64,000 bases of DNA, taken from assembly GCA_021396245.1 (NCBI GenBank), contig WNYE01000099.1, positions 1 to 64,000 of the forward strand. Reading direction: 5' to 3'. This stretch comes from Sporothrix humicola (lineage: Eukaryota; Ascomycota; Sordariomycetes; Ophiostomatales; Ophiostomataceae). The position numbers were made by a program, and so were the translations under genes. Shown here piece by piece: positions 36,101 through 48,023 of the stretch (the stretch's first letter is position 1; each line of letters starts with the position of its first letter). The notes under the pieces are model-generated. The model was not told the origin of the DNA and ran no database searches. It saw nothing but the letters and a program-made list of their open reading frames with translations.

Positions 36101-39100
36101 TCAGCATCGTTGTAATGTTGCCCCGTTTTTATCTTTCAGAAACTCAAATTATTCAACGGGCAGTTTTCGTGGATTTTGTCGTCTTTGTTCTGTATCGCTG
36201 TCTCTGCAATAACCATAACGTCGAAAAGTGACTTGCGAGGTGACTTGCATAACGGTGCAAGACTACACTAAAATCGATGTACCTCTCACCTTTGTGGTAC
36301 TTCCACCAGCAATAGCCTTTCTGCCTTTGCCTTTCCTCGACCAACAAAGACCAGAAAATCAACGCTTCCACCCGGGTCGCACTTGTACCTCGCCTTATGA
36401 GAACGGCCTCATATGACATTGCTTTGATACTGTCCATGTCAGTTCCTGTTGGTCCGGCCTAGCGCCCTGTAGCCCGGCGGCTTTCCAGGGAGACAAAGAC
36501 CAAATCGCGTGTAAGTGGCCAGGCAACAAATGCGAAAATGAGAATGAAAATGAAAATGAAAATGGCAAAAGACAAAGACGACAAAACAAGATTTCCATGA
36601 CGCTCTGCTGTGCAGCACTTGTACATCGTATGTCGTATCACATTGTTGGCGACTTTTGACGACTGTTGACGTCCTTGTGAACCCTTATTTTCTTCAGGGC
36701 TTGAGGGCCTATCAATGCATGGCTTCCCTGTCCACGCCTTCCCTGGTGCTTCCCTGCCTGCCATGCCTTTTTGTGCTTGTCTTCCGCGCCTTCCATCCCA
36801 ATTCCGGCATCGTCAAAGCTCTGGCGCACTTGTCTGCGCCTTCGTGGTCCCCCTTTTCTCCTTCCTCCTTTCTCTCCCGGCTGTCATCTTCCAATTGGGC
36901 TTTTCGTCGCCTCTCTTTTATCGACCCGCCACATTGGACGGACCTTTTTGCTTTACATGTTAATCTTATTACCCAAAAAGCAAGAAGCAAAATCCAAGAA
37001 GCCAATCCAATCCAGGCCAGCACCATCACCGCCACCGCACAGTTCACTATCAAGCTCAGAGAAAGGTTGGACTCGGACTCGGTGGACGGGACTTGACCTG
37101 CATGCAGCTCACAAGACCCCCAAGACCACTAACGCGCGCAACCCCGTCCTCCGCATTTTAATAGCTGTTTTTTTGGAGTGCGGTGTTAATGTAATGGCTT
37201 CCCGTCTATCGTTCTATTGATATGTGTGTCTTAAATGTCCTGCAAGTTCCAGAGGCCCTGACCTTGCGAGGTGTGTCTGCAAGTTAATCTGCCAATTACA
37301 GCTGCCGGACCGTGACACGGAAAGAGGAAGAGGGAAAGAAGGAAAGAATGCAAGAATGCAAGAATGCCGCGAAAACAGGGAGATGCTTGGTGAAAGGTGA
37401 AAGTCTCAAGAGAAAGATGCCCACATTCGTCCCCCGCCAACATTGCAGTCTTGACGATTCGTGGTATGGTGTACAAAATCGTCAGTCTTCAGTCTTCAGT
37501 CTTCCGTCTCCAGTCTCCAGTATTCGTACTCGTATGTCGTACGTCGGACTATCGCATCCCACTTTGCATTTGCATCGTGCTCTGCAAAATGCCAGATCTG
37601 GTCTGGTCATCGACTTATCAACTTGTCATTGATGTCGCTTGCCGTCAGGTATCTGCCATTAGGAAAGAGCGGTCGTGACACACCTTCCCATTTCTTCCCA
37701 TTCCCTCTCAAAAAAGCTCCGAGTAACCCGCGCACTCACCGTTCCTTCCTGACGGTCTGCGTGGTCTGCGTGATCGAGCCGTTCCTACCTGCAAGATACG
37801 ACTCCCGCCTTCTCTTTTAGTCGTTTTCACCTCTCTTTCCCTCAAATCCTCTCCACCTTCTTGCCTCTTCTTGCCTGCATGCTCTTTCCCGCCTTTTTGA
37901 GGTTGCTTTCTCGGTTCTTGGCAATCGCCTGTCCTGCCTCTCGGAGCCATTTTGGCCATTTTTGGGTACGACGTTGAGCTGCACACCGTGCTCTGGGTCG
38001 TTCTTTCCCGTCTTTTGGGCTTTTTCTTCTTCACACCCCCCTGGCACCCCTGCTCCTACCCTATTTACGATTTTACTACCCTGAAGCTGACCTGGGCGCC
38101 TGCCCTACGAGAGTGAATGTGAAGAGCACTGTTTTCCTGATCTCTTTGTCGTCTGGCTCTTGCCTTTGTTCTGGCCTCACCTCATCTTGCCTTTTCTCGT
38201 CGTATCGTATCTCTCCCTTTTCTTGTAACCAAGCTTTCCCGTCCCCCACGTATTTTTGAAGTCTGCATCGTTCTTTGAAGACGGGCCTCGCTCGATATTT
38301 CGATCCGCCCTCGCGTTTAACCGTCCTTTTGTTTTGTCGTTTTGTTGTTGCCTTGCCCGTTTCTCGTTTTGGGTTTTGCGTTTCCGGTTTCCAGCTCCAG
38401 CTCCAACTGCCAGTTTCTTGTCCCAGCTCCCAGCTCCTCGTTTCTCGTGTCTCGTTTCGTGTCTTCATTTCAGCCACTTTCCACCTTCCCACAGGCACTG
38501 CCGCCCGAAACCGAATTCAAAATCGGATCGGCAGAAACACGCACACACATCGAATTCGAGCGCCAGGCCACACGACCACTGACCATTGGGACCAAGCCAT
38601 TGAGGGACCACACAAATTCTCGCCTTATGACCCCTATTTCAGACTCCTTGTCTCCTTGTCACTCCTATTCCTGTCGTCTTCCTCTTCCTTCCTTCTCCAC
38701 ACCATCCCGCACCAGAACAGGCGTCATTCCAGCCCACAATCCGCCTATTCGACCTGTCAGAGTCTGTTAGACTGGCTTAGCAGTGAGAAAACAGCGGGCA
38801 TGCCCCAATCTTAATTTCAATTCAAAGCCTCTCAACGCTCTTTACGCGTCGGATCAGAGACACACATCGACGCTTGTCGCCTTGTTCTTTGCCTGTTCCT
38901 GCTGTTCGCATTGCATTGTTTGGTTCGAGTTTTATTGACTTTGTCACGTCTGGCGTTTTTCTGTCTCCTCTGTATGCTCGTTTTCGTTTCCGCGCTCCTT
39001 TAACATCTCCCAATTGCCACATCGTCTGTCTTCTTTCTTCTCCTTTCTCACTCCTCTCCACCGCTCGAGCCTCGACCTCTCTCGACCGACTACGTCCGCT

Positions 39101-39779
39101 GTATTTTTATCTCTCACCTCGCTTGTCGTCTCCTTGTCGTCTCCTCTTTTCCTTTTCACCGCCAACCTCCTCCTCCTCTTCTTCAAGAGACGCAGACGAC
39201 CAAAGTTGGCCTAGACAACCAGAAATTCGACACAGACCACCCAGGGACCACCAGGGACCACCAAGCGCAGACTTCAGACTGGAGACTGACACGGAGCCTC
39301 TATCACCCCGGCGCGAAATCCGACCACCTCCGTTTGCCGCGAGCCTTTCTCCTCTTGCTCTCTCAGTCTCCTGCACAAAATCCCATTTGGCAGTTCAGCC
39401 CTTTTTCGAACCACCCTCGACCTTCTAGGGTGGAACTCCTTCTGGCGCTCTCCACTAGCCTCGTCATATGGCGCCCTAGTCCGGCCCACCTTGTTACTAC
39501 AACCACCCGCCGCCGCGTCCCCGTTGACCACGCTACGGTATCCTACTGACCTAAACCGATCTGTTTTTGTCGGTTTTTTTACACGCTACGAGCCTACCGA
39601 GCCTGCCATTCTCCTCTCTTCCGTCTCTTTCCTTCAGTCTGACTTATTGTTTCTACTCCCTTTTATTCTATTTTATTTTATTTATTCTTATTTTCTTTCT
39701 TATTTTGGCTGTCCCCAACCTCCAGGACCGTTGGGTTCTTCCGACGGCCATTCATGTCTCTTTATTATAAGTCGCCGTC
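33129..39779. other. Gene-poor stretch, 6.6 kb, ending in a pyrimidine-rich leader
   Basis: No gene is supported between GPI18 (minus) and the Ser-rich gene (plus). Simple repeats: (GAAAAT)n near 36.53-36.56 kb, GAATGCAA repeats at 37.34-37.37 kb and CAGTCTT repeats at 37.48-37.52 kb. From about 38.6 to 39.78 kb the plus strand is strongly C/T-rich, as in long fungal 5' leaders, so the transcript of the 39780 gene may start well upstream. Confidence 0.55.
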
Positions 39780-42311
39780 ATGTTCCTCCATTCGGGCGCC
39801 AGCCTTCATGGCCATGAATACTCCCAAAGACCAAATCGACCTCCAAATCAACAACTCTTGAACGGTCCGAGACGGAATCCCCTCCTTCGATCTCGCTCTG
39901 CTTTCACTTCTCCAAACTCTCTGTCCTCTTCTGCCTCTACTTCCTCCGCCGTCTCCTCCTCTACCTCTGCCTCTGCCTCTATCATCTCCCATGCTTCCGT
40001 GACCTCGTCTCCCGCCACGACTGCCCTCAACTCGTCAACGACATCTTCGCCGGCTTCCATTATCCGCTCCAGCACCTACTCGGATGGCATTCGCCCGGCT
40101 CGGCCGCTCCGTCCAAAGCCGCACCTCCGGCACGTCTCTGAAGGCGTTCTCGAGAATCACCGGCCGCCGGAGCCTGTCGTCCGCTTCCACGACCCCCCTG
40201 TCGTAGAGACCGCACCGCCGCCAGCACCAATCACACGGTCTCTCTCTCTCTCTACAGCAGCAGTCACCGCGCCGCGGTCACCAACACCCTCCCGGCTCAG
40301 GGCCCGCCTGCCCTCCAAGGCGCCGGCGGAACCCATGAGCGAAGATGAGGCCTCGTTCTCGGCCTCCGAGGCCAGCTATGCCAGCGACCCGGCCCCCAGC
40401 TCAGCCGCGTCCTCCAAGCCCAGCCGCCGCCGACGAACGCCCCGCAAGAGCACGACATACCTGTTTGCTCACCCAGCACCGAAACTGAGCACCCGCAAAC
40501 ACCTGCTGAAACGAATCCGGCCAACACTGCTCATGCAGATGCAGCAGCTCTCGCCGGACCGCCGGCCATTGCCTGTCATCGACGTCTATCCATCATCTCT
40601 TCTTGCTGGCAACGTGGCCGCACCACGGTTCTCGAAACGGTTTCCTCGCCTGTTCGGTATCAATGGTGAATTGGGCCTCCACGACACCATCCTCGTCCAG
40701 AGCGAAGACTATGATTCTCAGCTGCTGGGCCATGAGAGCGAGGGTGACGACGACAGCTTCGAGCACAGATCATTGCTGGCCGTACTAAGTCCTCTGCGCC
40801 GTGGCGACCAGTCCGAGATTGCCCTGGAGGATGGCTCTGTCTGGACGACAACAGCTCTGCCCACGGGCTCCTTTGACTTTGTCCGTGTCGACGAGCACGG
40901 CAACACGACGACCGCCCGCTGGGTGCGCCGTATCATCACCACGCCGTCGACTCTCAACGCGAAAGGTGTTTCGGGCGTCGACGACAACGCGGTCCCCGAG
41001 AAGGAATGCAAGTTTACATTTAGCATCATCGACCCGCAATCCAGACGGCACCCGATCCTCGGCACCCTGACACGAACGACGCTCGAAATCCTCGACCGCT
41101 ACACCACTGTCTCGCCGTCCGCCAGCCGGTACCCGCCCTCGCGTGCCTGGACCCAGTCGCCGGCTTCCCATCACGACGCCGATGCTAGCAATGACGAGGA
41201 GCTCTCGCACGACGAAGACAACAACCAGCCGTCCATTGCACCCTCCATGCTGTCCAACGCCAAGGCCAGAACAACACTGCCCGTCGACGACACGCTCAAG
41301 AACTTTATCTCCATCAGTGCCATCTGGGTTTCTCTCCAATGCGGATGGGGCCAGCCGCCTGGTGTGGCTGCCTCACACTGCCCCATTGGCAGCTCCAACG
41401 CTGCTGGTCTTAAGAGTGCCAATGGCAGTGTTCGCTTTGTCCCCGACCATGCTGCCGCCGCCGATGCTGCCAACGCCAGTGACGACACCAGCAACCGCGG
41501 CCGCCGTCTGTCTGCACGCTACAAGACACGCTCTGCTACGCTGACCTCGATCGACATCCCCGAGCGTGACGCATCGCCGTCCATGTCGCCAAGGACGCTT
41601 GTGCGCACACCCATTTTCCCAAGGAAAGCGTCGAGCACTGGTGCCGCCTATATTCAACGCCGCAAGCAGATGCAGCTGTCCGACACGAGCGACTCTGAAC
41701 GGCCGCCTGCCGCACTCATTGCACCCCGCCGCCGCAGCCGGGCTTTCTCTCGTCTGAGCGGCGAGTTCTCGTCCAAAGTGTCCTCCAAGTTCCAGGCATC
41801 GCCCTCGCCGCCGGAAGCGCCTGCTACGCCCGAAGTCATGCTCGAGGAGATTTCGCCCGTGCCGTCCCTGCACCAGTCGCAACAACACCCCCAGCAGCTG
41901 AACGCCTCGTCACGAACCACGACGTCCACTTCCATTGGCGCGCCCACCACGTCCTATACATCGCCCGACCTGCAGCAGACCACCTTTTTGGCAACCCAGT
42001 CTCTGCCCCGCGGCGGCCGCTCTGTCTCGGCCTACTACGCCACAAACCCGCTCAACCTCAATGACTTTACCGACAGCTCCCACCCGGACCAGCTGGCAAT
42101 GATGCAGCACCAGCTGCAGCAGCAGGCTGGTGACTTGGACAGTCATTACAACCACCCCAACGGCTGGCCCTCACGTCCTGGCTCAGTCATGGAAAAGGGC
42201 AGCAACGGCGGCAGCAGTGGTGCCCACGGCCATCGCTGGAAGCGCTTGGGCAACTGGTTCAAACGCCTCGGCAGTGGCGGTAACGGGAACAGCAGCGGCG
42301 TTGCTCATTAA
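39780..42311 (+). CDS. Conserved Ser-rich fungal protein, function unknown
   Basis: A single-exon 843-residue ORF. The first 220 residues are Ser/Thr/Pro-rich and disordered. A basic patch SRRRRTPRKS (about 215-224) leads into an ordered core of about residues 225-530 (TTYLFAHPAPKL, PDRRPLPVIDVYPSS, RFPRLFGINGELG, GSFDFVRVDEHG, FTFSIIDPQSRRHPILGTL). I recall this core as conserved among filamentous ascomycetes, without assigned function. Acidic stretches (ESEGDDDSFE, NDEELSHDED) and Gln-rich segments follow. The C-terminus HRWKRLGNWFKRLGSG could be an amphipathic membrane-binding helix (inference). There is no signal peptide or TM helix. Many RxxS-type sites suggest a phosphorylated regulatory protein, but this is only inferred from composition. 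The 5' leader is long and pyrimidine-rich. Confidence 0.85.
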   Translation: MFLHSGASLHGHEYSQRPNRPPNQQLLNGPRRNPLLRSRSAFTSPNSLSSSASTSSAVSSSTSASASIISHASVTSSPATTALNSSTTSSPASIIRSSTYSDGIRPARPLRPKPHLRHVSEGVLENHRPPEPVVRFHDPPVVETAPPPAPITRSLSLSTAAVTAPRSPTPSRLRARLPSKAPAEPMSEDEASFSASEASYASDPAPSSAASSKPSRRRRTPRKSTTYLFAHPAPKLSTRKHLLKRIRPTLLMQMQQLSPDRRPLPVIDVYPSSLLAGNVAAPRFSKRFPRLFGINGELGLHDTILVQSEDYDSQLLGHESEGDDDSFEHRSLLAVLSPLRRGDQSEIALEDGSVWTTTALPTGSFDFVRVDEHGNTTTARWVRRIITTPSTLNAKGVSGVDDNAVPEKECKFTFSIIDPQSRRHPILGTLTRTTLEILDRYTTVSPSASRYPPSRAWTQSPASHHDADASNDEELSHDEDNNQPSIAPSMLSNAKARTTLPVDDTLKNFISISAIWVSLQCGWGQPPGVAASHCPIGSSNAAGLKSANGSVRFVPDHAAAADAANASDDTSNRGRRLSARYKTRSATLTSIDIPERDASPSMSPRTLVRTPIFPRKASSTGAAYIQRRKQMQLSDTSDSERPPAALIAPRRRSRAFSRLSGEFSSKVSSKFQASPSPPEAPATPEVMLEEISPVPSLHQSQQHPQQLNASSRTTTSTSIGAPTTSYTSPDLQQTTFLATQSLPRGGRSVSAYYATNPLNLNDFTDSSHPDQLAMMQHQLQQQAGDLDSHYNHPNGWPSRPGSVMEKGSNGGSSGAHGHRWKRLGNWFKRLGSGGNGNSSGVAH

Positions 42312-45300
42312 CTTTTGCTGGGGACACCCTCGACTAAGGCCGACGAACAGCGTCTTGGCAGCACCACACTGGCACTCGCCGTCTCGATACCGCACCCGCT
42401 CCATCAAAGGAATACGGGTGAGACGAGCAGGTCAAACACTGCAAGAACAAAACAAAACATGGGGGACCCATTGTACTATTATTCTCATCTCTTGTGTGCT
42501 GACTGCACATTCATATTTCATTTGTCAATATTTTCTTTTTTGTTGTCCTTTTCTGTTAAACTCATTTCATCTGTTGTATATCCCCTCACACATCACCATT
42601 TGCTTTATCTCATCTTGGCGACATTTACCTGGCGTTTTATTTTCTTGTCATTTTCTTCTCTTTCTTACATCGGGCATCGGGCAATATACAAAGGAGCATT
42701 CTTCTTGCATCTTTAGTTGTGCTTCGCATTTATCTTTATCTACATTTTTCTCTTTTTATTTTTCATTTGTACTATTACGAAGAACACATGGGACACAGGA
42801 GCTACGCGATACGGTACACACATTAGAGCGATGCATTGAATATACACTTTACAAGAAAACATCTTTTTTTCTTTCTTGAAAAACCACTCTCCTCCCTTGG
42901 CATGCACGATCCGGAAGTCAATCAACAAACGTTTAGCCGTAAACAACGTAAGCACCATCCAGGGCCAAGCTGCTCAAAATAAGAAAATAAGGCTGCCCCT
43001 CTTTGCAGTGTCTGCCACACAAAGGCTGGCCTGGACTAACACGGTGATCTTTATCCTCACTACCCTCACTAGCCCTTTGTTGCATTCTTCACGGTCGCGG
43101 CTCGTGTTTCGTTCCTGACACTGGCTTTACTTTTACATTATAAAATTTTAGCTTTTTAAACTTTCTTAGTGTTCCTCGTAACCCAAGATTCCGGAACGAG
43201 AGATCGTTCGATCCAAGACAGGGCAAGATGGAAAATGGAAAATCGAAATAATGACGGTCTTGCACCAGTAGCCTCGCCTTTTCTTACACAACAAAAGTGT
43301 AACAATGTCATCCAAGAAACACTGCTGCCTGGAATTTTCCGGCACCGCATGTGAGAAAGTGCAAGATGAAGCTATTTTGGTATATTTGGATGCACGAAAG
43401 CATGATCTCGCATTCGCGGAGCCGTTGAGGACGAGAAGCGGAATACAACAGTCTCGTCTCCTCGTCTCTTCTGCCGCTCCATTTCCGAAAAAAAGGAAGA
43501 AGCGGGCGCACATCTAAAAGTAGAAACATATTATCCGTTTTGTTCTCCCTTCAATATCACAATACCACCACCTTATCCCCATTTCCCCTAACCCGCAGCC
43601 TAGATGTTCTCCTTCCTGCCGCCCACAAGGCTCGCCAGGGTATTTAAGCTCGCTTGCGGAGACCCATTGTTTTCTTTCCCTTTTCCGCTGTCGCTTGTCG
43701 GTGAGAACTCGCTCATGCATCCCTTGTCCCATGGCCGGATGCGAGTAGTAGGTAACCTCAGGAGTTTATGGTCTATGGTCGGTTTGTGAGTCTCTTGAGA
43801 CGAATTGTTCGCGGGGTATTAGCTCTGTTTTGTTCAATCAAGGTGTCCATTGACGTTTCATGATTTCGAGAGCATCACACGATTGGCCACTTATCGACTG
43901 ATTTCTCCGCGGGAGTAACCAGATGCGTTTACATCAGTGCCTGTTTTCGATCCCCCGCATTGAAGGTGTTTCTCGAGCATCGAGGTCATCTTTCTTATCG
44001 TCCCCATGTCCCTCTAGACTCGAATCGAGTTCACCCGAAGAGGAAGTCTTCTATCTCCCTGTCCTAGTCTCAGTCTCCCAAAATAGACCCTGCACATTGT
44101 ATGTGGGATGTCGGGTTATCCGTAGCGTGCGTCGGCCGCTTTGTACACAGTCGACTTCTATTTAGGTTCGGCCTGCTAATTCCAATCCGGTTCGTTGCGT
44201 ATACATGCATATATTTGGGCCGTGGCAAAAAGCAACAACCAACGAGTGCCTGTATCCATAGTGGTTGCGTTAGCTCTTGCATTGATTAGCACCCACCCCT
44301 GTCCTTTTTGCGTCGCTCGCCCCTGAAAATGCTGCTCCAAAAGTAAACAAACCGTGATGGTGAAGTGGTTGCAATCGATGGGAACCCCTCAAGTCCTCGA
44401 CCGCAACCATTATATAAGACTGAGGGCGTTGAGATATAAGAAGTTGGTTTTGACCATCGTTTTCTTGGTTGCTCAATCGTATGTGTCAACCGAGCGTGTG
44501 TGTTTGTGGGCAAGCCATTGGGATATATCAGAGAGTCATCATTGCAGACATCCCATGCGTCATATCGGGGTTGCGGGCTTGAGATCCAGAGTAGCATCCC
44601 TCATGTCTGTCGTTCAGCTTGACTGTAGTTTGTAAAGGACACTCATTTCGGAGCGACGAGGAGGAATGTCACAGGAGGAGTATGTCGATCGAGGACATGA
44701 TAGTTCCTGTTGTCATTTCGAGATGTTAGCTGGAATTCTTTCCTCGATTCAAGATACATAGAAATAACGTATTCGGTTGATTTTCATGCTGCTTTCCGCG
44801 AGCGCTTACCCTATGATCTACTTCAGGGTCCAAATGAGCCTCTGTTCAGGCTGTAACAACTCCAAGAGTCATTTTCCCGGCCAGAACGTGCCATGCCTCT
44901 GCGACTGGTCGAGACCGCTGGGCATTGCAACTGGCCAAGACTTGTACCTGATTCCGATCGGTGGTTTTTATCAGATGGAGAAAAGCTTGTCATCGACTTG
45001 AACCGGTAAATCTAACCACGATGGTGTAAGTGATTGAAGATGCATCGCGCAACCTGAGAACCACGATAATTTGGCAAAAACAGCGAATTGTTAGAGAGGA
45101 GAAGAGTTGTGCCTGCGACTCGCCTTTGGAGATATTTTGTGGCCTGCCCTGTTGGTTTCTTGGAGGGAAGGTGCGATGCGCAATAGGACAAAACAATGTT
45201 CTGGGAAAGAGCAACTGCCACACAACATCCACAGCGGGAAGTCGCCTGTGGGCGAAAACAACATTCGTGCTTTCCTTGGTTTTTACCGTAGCAGCCCTTT

Positions 45301-45599
45301 CCCATCCATTTGTTTTGCATCATCCGAATCCGTTGCGCATCTCAGAAAACGTCCACATCTACAATCTCCAACCTCCGACCTCCAAGATGCGCAACAAAGC
45401 AGGCCATCTGTAACCAATCCTCTCCACCATCCGCCTTCCTCCCATTCCCGCAGCACCATCTACGACGTCTATGATGAAATATCGCCTCTTGCCTCTCGCT
45501 TCTTTCTTCTTCCTTCTTGCTTCTGAAATCTCGCCTCATTCTGCCATTCTTTTCTTTTCCATTCTGCCTCCATCTCCCATTTCCCGTTGTTTATTTTAG

Positions 45600-46037
45600 A
45601 GTCGCCAAGACCCGGTTCTGGCAAAAGAGGAGAATCGAGCCCATATTGAGCCCATGCGTACGCAAGACGACGGGAGAGAAAGCAAGCTCCTTTTGTACAC
45701 CCCTGATCCCAGCTTCGGGTAAGTTGTCCATGTTGTCTGCGTTGCTTTCTGTGGTCTCTATGGTCTCGCCTTTTGTTTCTATTTTGGCATCTCTGTCGAC
45801 AGACGGCAAAGTATGCTTGTTTTCGAGCTCATCTCTTCTGCACAGGTACATCACCCGGCAGAATTCGCCATCCCGCCATCTAGAAAAGAAGCTCTGCCGT
45901 CAATAACAGCATTGTTTCTATACAATCCATATTTGCCAAAGCTCGCGCTGAACCCGACCACCTCTAATCACTCCACATCCAACGTGGATATCGCCGACGC
46001 CCTCTACCCCGACCCGTATCGGCTGTTGTTGCCATGA
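45600..46037 (+). CDS. Candidate small two-exon gene (5' end uncertain), function unknown
   Basis: An acceptor-like TTATTTTAG ends at 45599. The following exon (45600-45718) reads RQDPVLAKEENRAHIEPMRT and on to LLLYTPDPSFG with no stop. A perfect GTAAGT donor follows; the next acceptor GTCGACAG ends at 45802. Joining there keeps the frame and continues as RQSMLVFELISSAQ to YPDPYRLLLP and a TGA at 46035-46037. Phase agreement across the intron is the main support. An internal ATG at 45651 would give about 100 residues; alternatively a short upstream exon (ATG at 45387, donor at 45410) could precede, using the alternative acceptor AG ending at 45601. The intron (45719-45802) lacks a clear branch point. 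The product is not recognised and has no evident domain. It may be a remnant. Confidence 0.35.
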
Positions 46038-46817
46038 TCGGCCAACATTGTGCATTGTCTTGTTGCAGCTAGATCTAGAGCTCTCACAGAGAGGAGTGGC
46101 TGGGATAGTTGGCAGTAACATGACTTCCCTCGAGGCAGCGGCGGGTTCATTGCCTACAACTATACACCGCATCCCGGTCACTCAGATGTTGCCATTTGTC
46201 GTTTATCTCGCGCATCTTGCCAAGGTTCGAGATATATGGAAACCCGGGCCTCGCCCTAACGATCTACCTCGATTTTACTCGTTGCTTTGCATCACATCTT
46301 TGGTCTTTGCGTCGCCATTTCGTTTTGTTATTAACCTTTACTGACTTTTCCCGTCTCGCAGGTAAATATCCTGATCGCAATATACTCGTCAACACTTTCC
46401 AATACAACCTTTTCCTCCCACCTCATGTGTGCAAACAACCGAGCTAAAAGACGTGATGGGCTTGCCACCACGGAAAGCTCCATTTTATCCATATTGGCCT
46501 ACTCTCGATTCCCTTATTTTGCTTCGTCCTCTACAAAAAACCAGAAGCTCATATTAACACACAGCTATCAAAGTCGACCGAAACGACGACAATAATATCA
46601 CAAAGCATCGGGATGTGGGTTTTTGGAGGCATTTGCACCTTCTTTGACCTTCGATCACGGCCTAGATATGGCTCAACATCCGTTGCCCCCTCGTGCCAAG
46701 AGCCTCTCTGGTGACGGGATGAACGTGGTAGATGAGAACACTCGATGAAGCGGGCTCTGGGCCGAGCAAGGTGTGGTACGTCCTACATGCTCGTGGGTTG
46801 TGCTCCCTCTCCTCGCG

Positions 46818-46825
46818 TATATAAA
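46818..46825 (+). promoter_or_regulatory. TATA box of the secreted proline-rich protein gene
   Basis: TATATAAA lies about 150 bases upstream of the ATG at 46975, with a C/T-rich segment between, as in strongly expressed fungal genes for secreted proteins. Confidence 0.6.
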
Positions 46826-46974
46826 CAATTGTCCGTGCCGTTTACCTTTCCCACGTCGCCTCTCACGTCTGATCTCTAGGTTTCTCTTTTGAACAACTGT
46901 ATCGTCAAGTTGCAGCTTCCCTTCAACGACTGCTTTCATTATCGAATACCTGATACAAGCCCAAGTTCGCAACC

Positions 46975-48023
46975 ATGCAGCTCCCTTCGTTCGCACAGCT
47001 CGCCGTCACTGGCCTGCTGGCCTCCTCGACCGTTGCTGGCTTCCAGCTGCCCGCTGATGCTGCCAGACGCGCTGCCGGTGCTATTGCCATCCTGGCCGTC
47101 CCCGTCGCTGCCAACCCAATTTCTCCTGTAAGTGTCACTGCGAACAAATGACAGTCATTAGGCGAGAGCAATATTTCTAATACCTCCTCTAGCTGGCCCT
47201 CCGCAACGACGAGGAGATCGAGAAGCACCGCAAGAAGCACCACAAGAAGCACCACCCGCGCCCCAACCGCCGCCAGTGGGGCTGGGGTGGCTACGGAGAC
47301 GACGATGGTGATGATGATGACGACGATGATGAGCCGTCGCCGAAACCGACTGGCAAGGGCAAGGGCGGTAAGGGCAAGGGCGTGCCCACCGGCGCTATCC
47401 CGACAATCAAGACGACCACCATCGTCCCGACTGGCCCGGCTCCCACTCCTGTAGCTCCCACTCCCAAGCCTGCTCCTCCCCACTCGGAGCCTGTCCCCAA
47501 GCCCGCTCCCCCTCACTCGGAGCCCGTTCCCAAGCCTGGCCCTCCCCATTCGGAGCCCGCACCCAAGCCTGCTCCTCCCAAGACGGAGCCTGCCCCGGCC
47601 CCTCCCAAGAACACGCCGGCACCCGCCCCGGCGCCGCCCAAGTCGGAGCCCGTCCCTGCTCCTCCCAAGAACACGCCGGCTCCTGCTCCTGCTCCCCCCA
47701 AGTCTGAGCCTGCACCGAAGCCTGCTCCTCCCAAGTCGGAGCCCGCTCCCGCTCCTGGCAAGCCCGAGCCCACCGGCAAGACGATCCCCCACGAGCCCAT
47801 CCACCGCCCGACCCCGACCCCCGTCTACACGCCGCCCAGCCGCAACCCCACGCACACCGTGACCGTGACCGTCAAGCCGCCGCCCAAGGTCGAGCCGACC
47901 GTGACTGTTACCGTCACTGAGGGCGAGGGTGCCGGCAAGGGCAAGGGCAAGGGCAAGACCCAGCCGACGCCGCCGACTTTCCCCCACTGGCCCGGCTTCG
48001 GTGACGGTGATGATGACAACTAG
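46975..48023 (+). CDS. Secreted proline-rich repeat protein
   Basis: Two exons, 46975-47127 and 47193-48023, joined over a 65-nt intron (GTAAGT donor, CTAAT branch, CTCTAG acceptor), giving 327 residues. Exon 1 encodes an N-terminal signal peptide (MQLPSFAQLAVTGLLASSTV, cleavage probably after AG or a little later). Then come a His/Lys cluster (HRKKHHKKHH), an RRQWGWGGYG segment, an Asp tract and Gly/Lys repeats. About residues 145-255 are built from PAPPxSEP units: three 11-residue copies of the form PAPPHSEPVPK, then longer APPKNTPAPAPAPPKSEP units. A VTVTVKPPPK / VTVTVTEGEG segment, GKGKGKGK and an acidic tail follow. It is most likely a cell-wall or extracellular protein, perhaps O-mannosylated; no enzymatic domain is seen. 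The opposite strand is open over this region only because proline codons leave no antisense stops. Confidence 0.82.

Larger units (their letters stand above)
42312..46974. other. Gene-poor stretch with one candidate small gene
   Basis: Sequence is nearer 45-50% GC and open frames are short. A candidate two-exon ORF at 45600-46037 is listed separately. Just downstream (about 46.13-46.35 kb) are further short open frames I could not join to it. Nothing else is supported. Confidence 0.5.

Noticed and set aside
45472..45599. Signal-peptide-like ORF (MMKYRLLPLASFFFLLAS)
   Set aside because: It ends at the TAG that serves as the likely acceptor of the next exon, has no donor inside, and its hydrophobicity comes from the pyrimidine-rich intron-like sequence.
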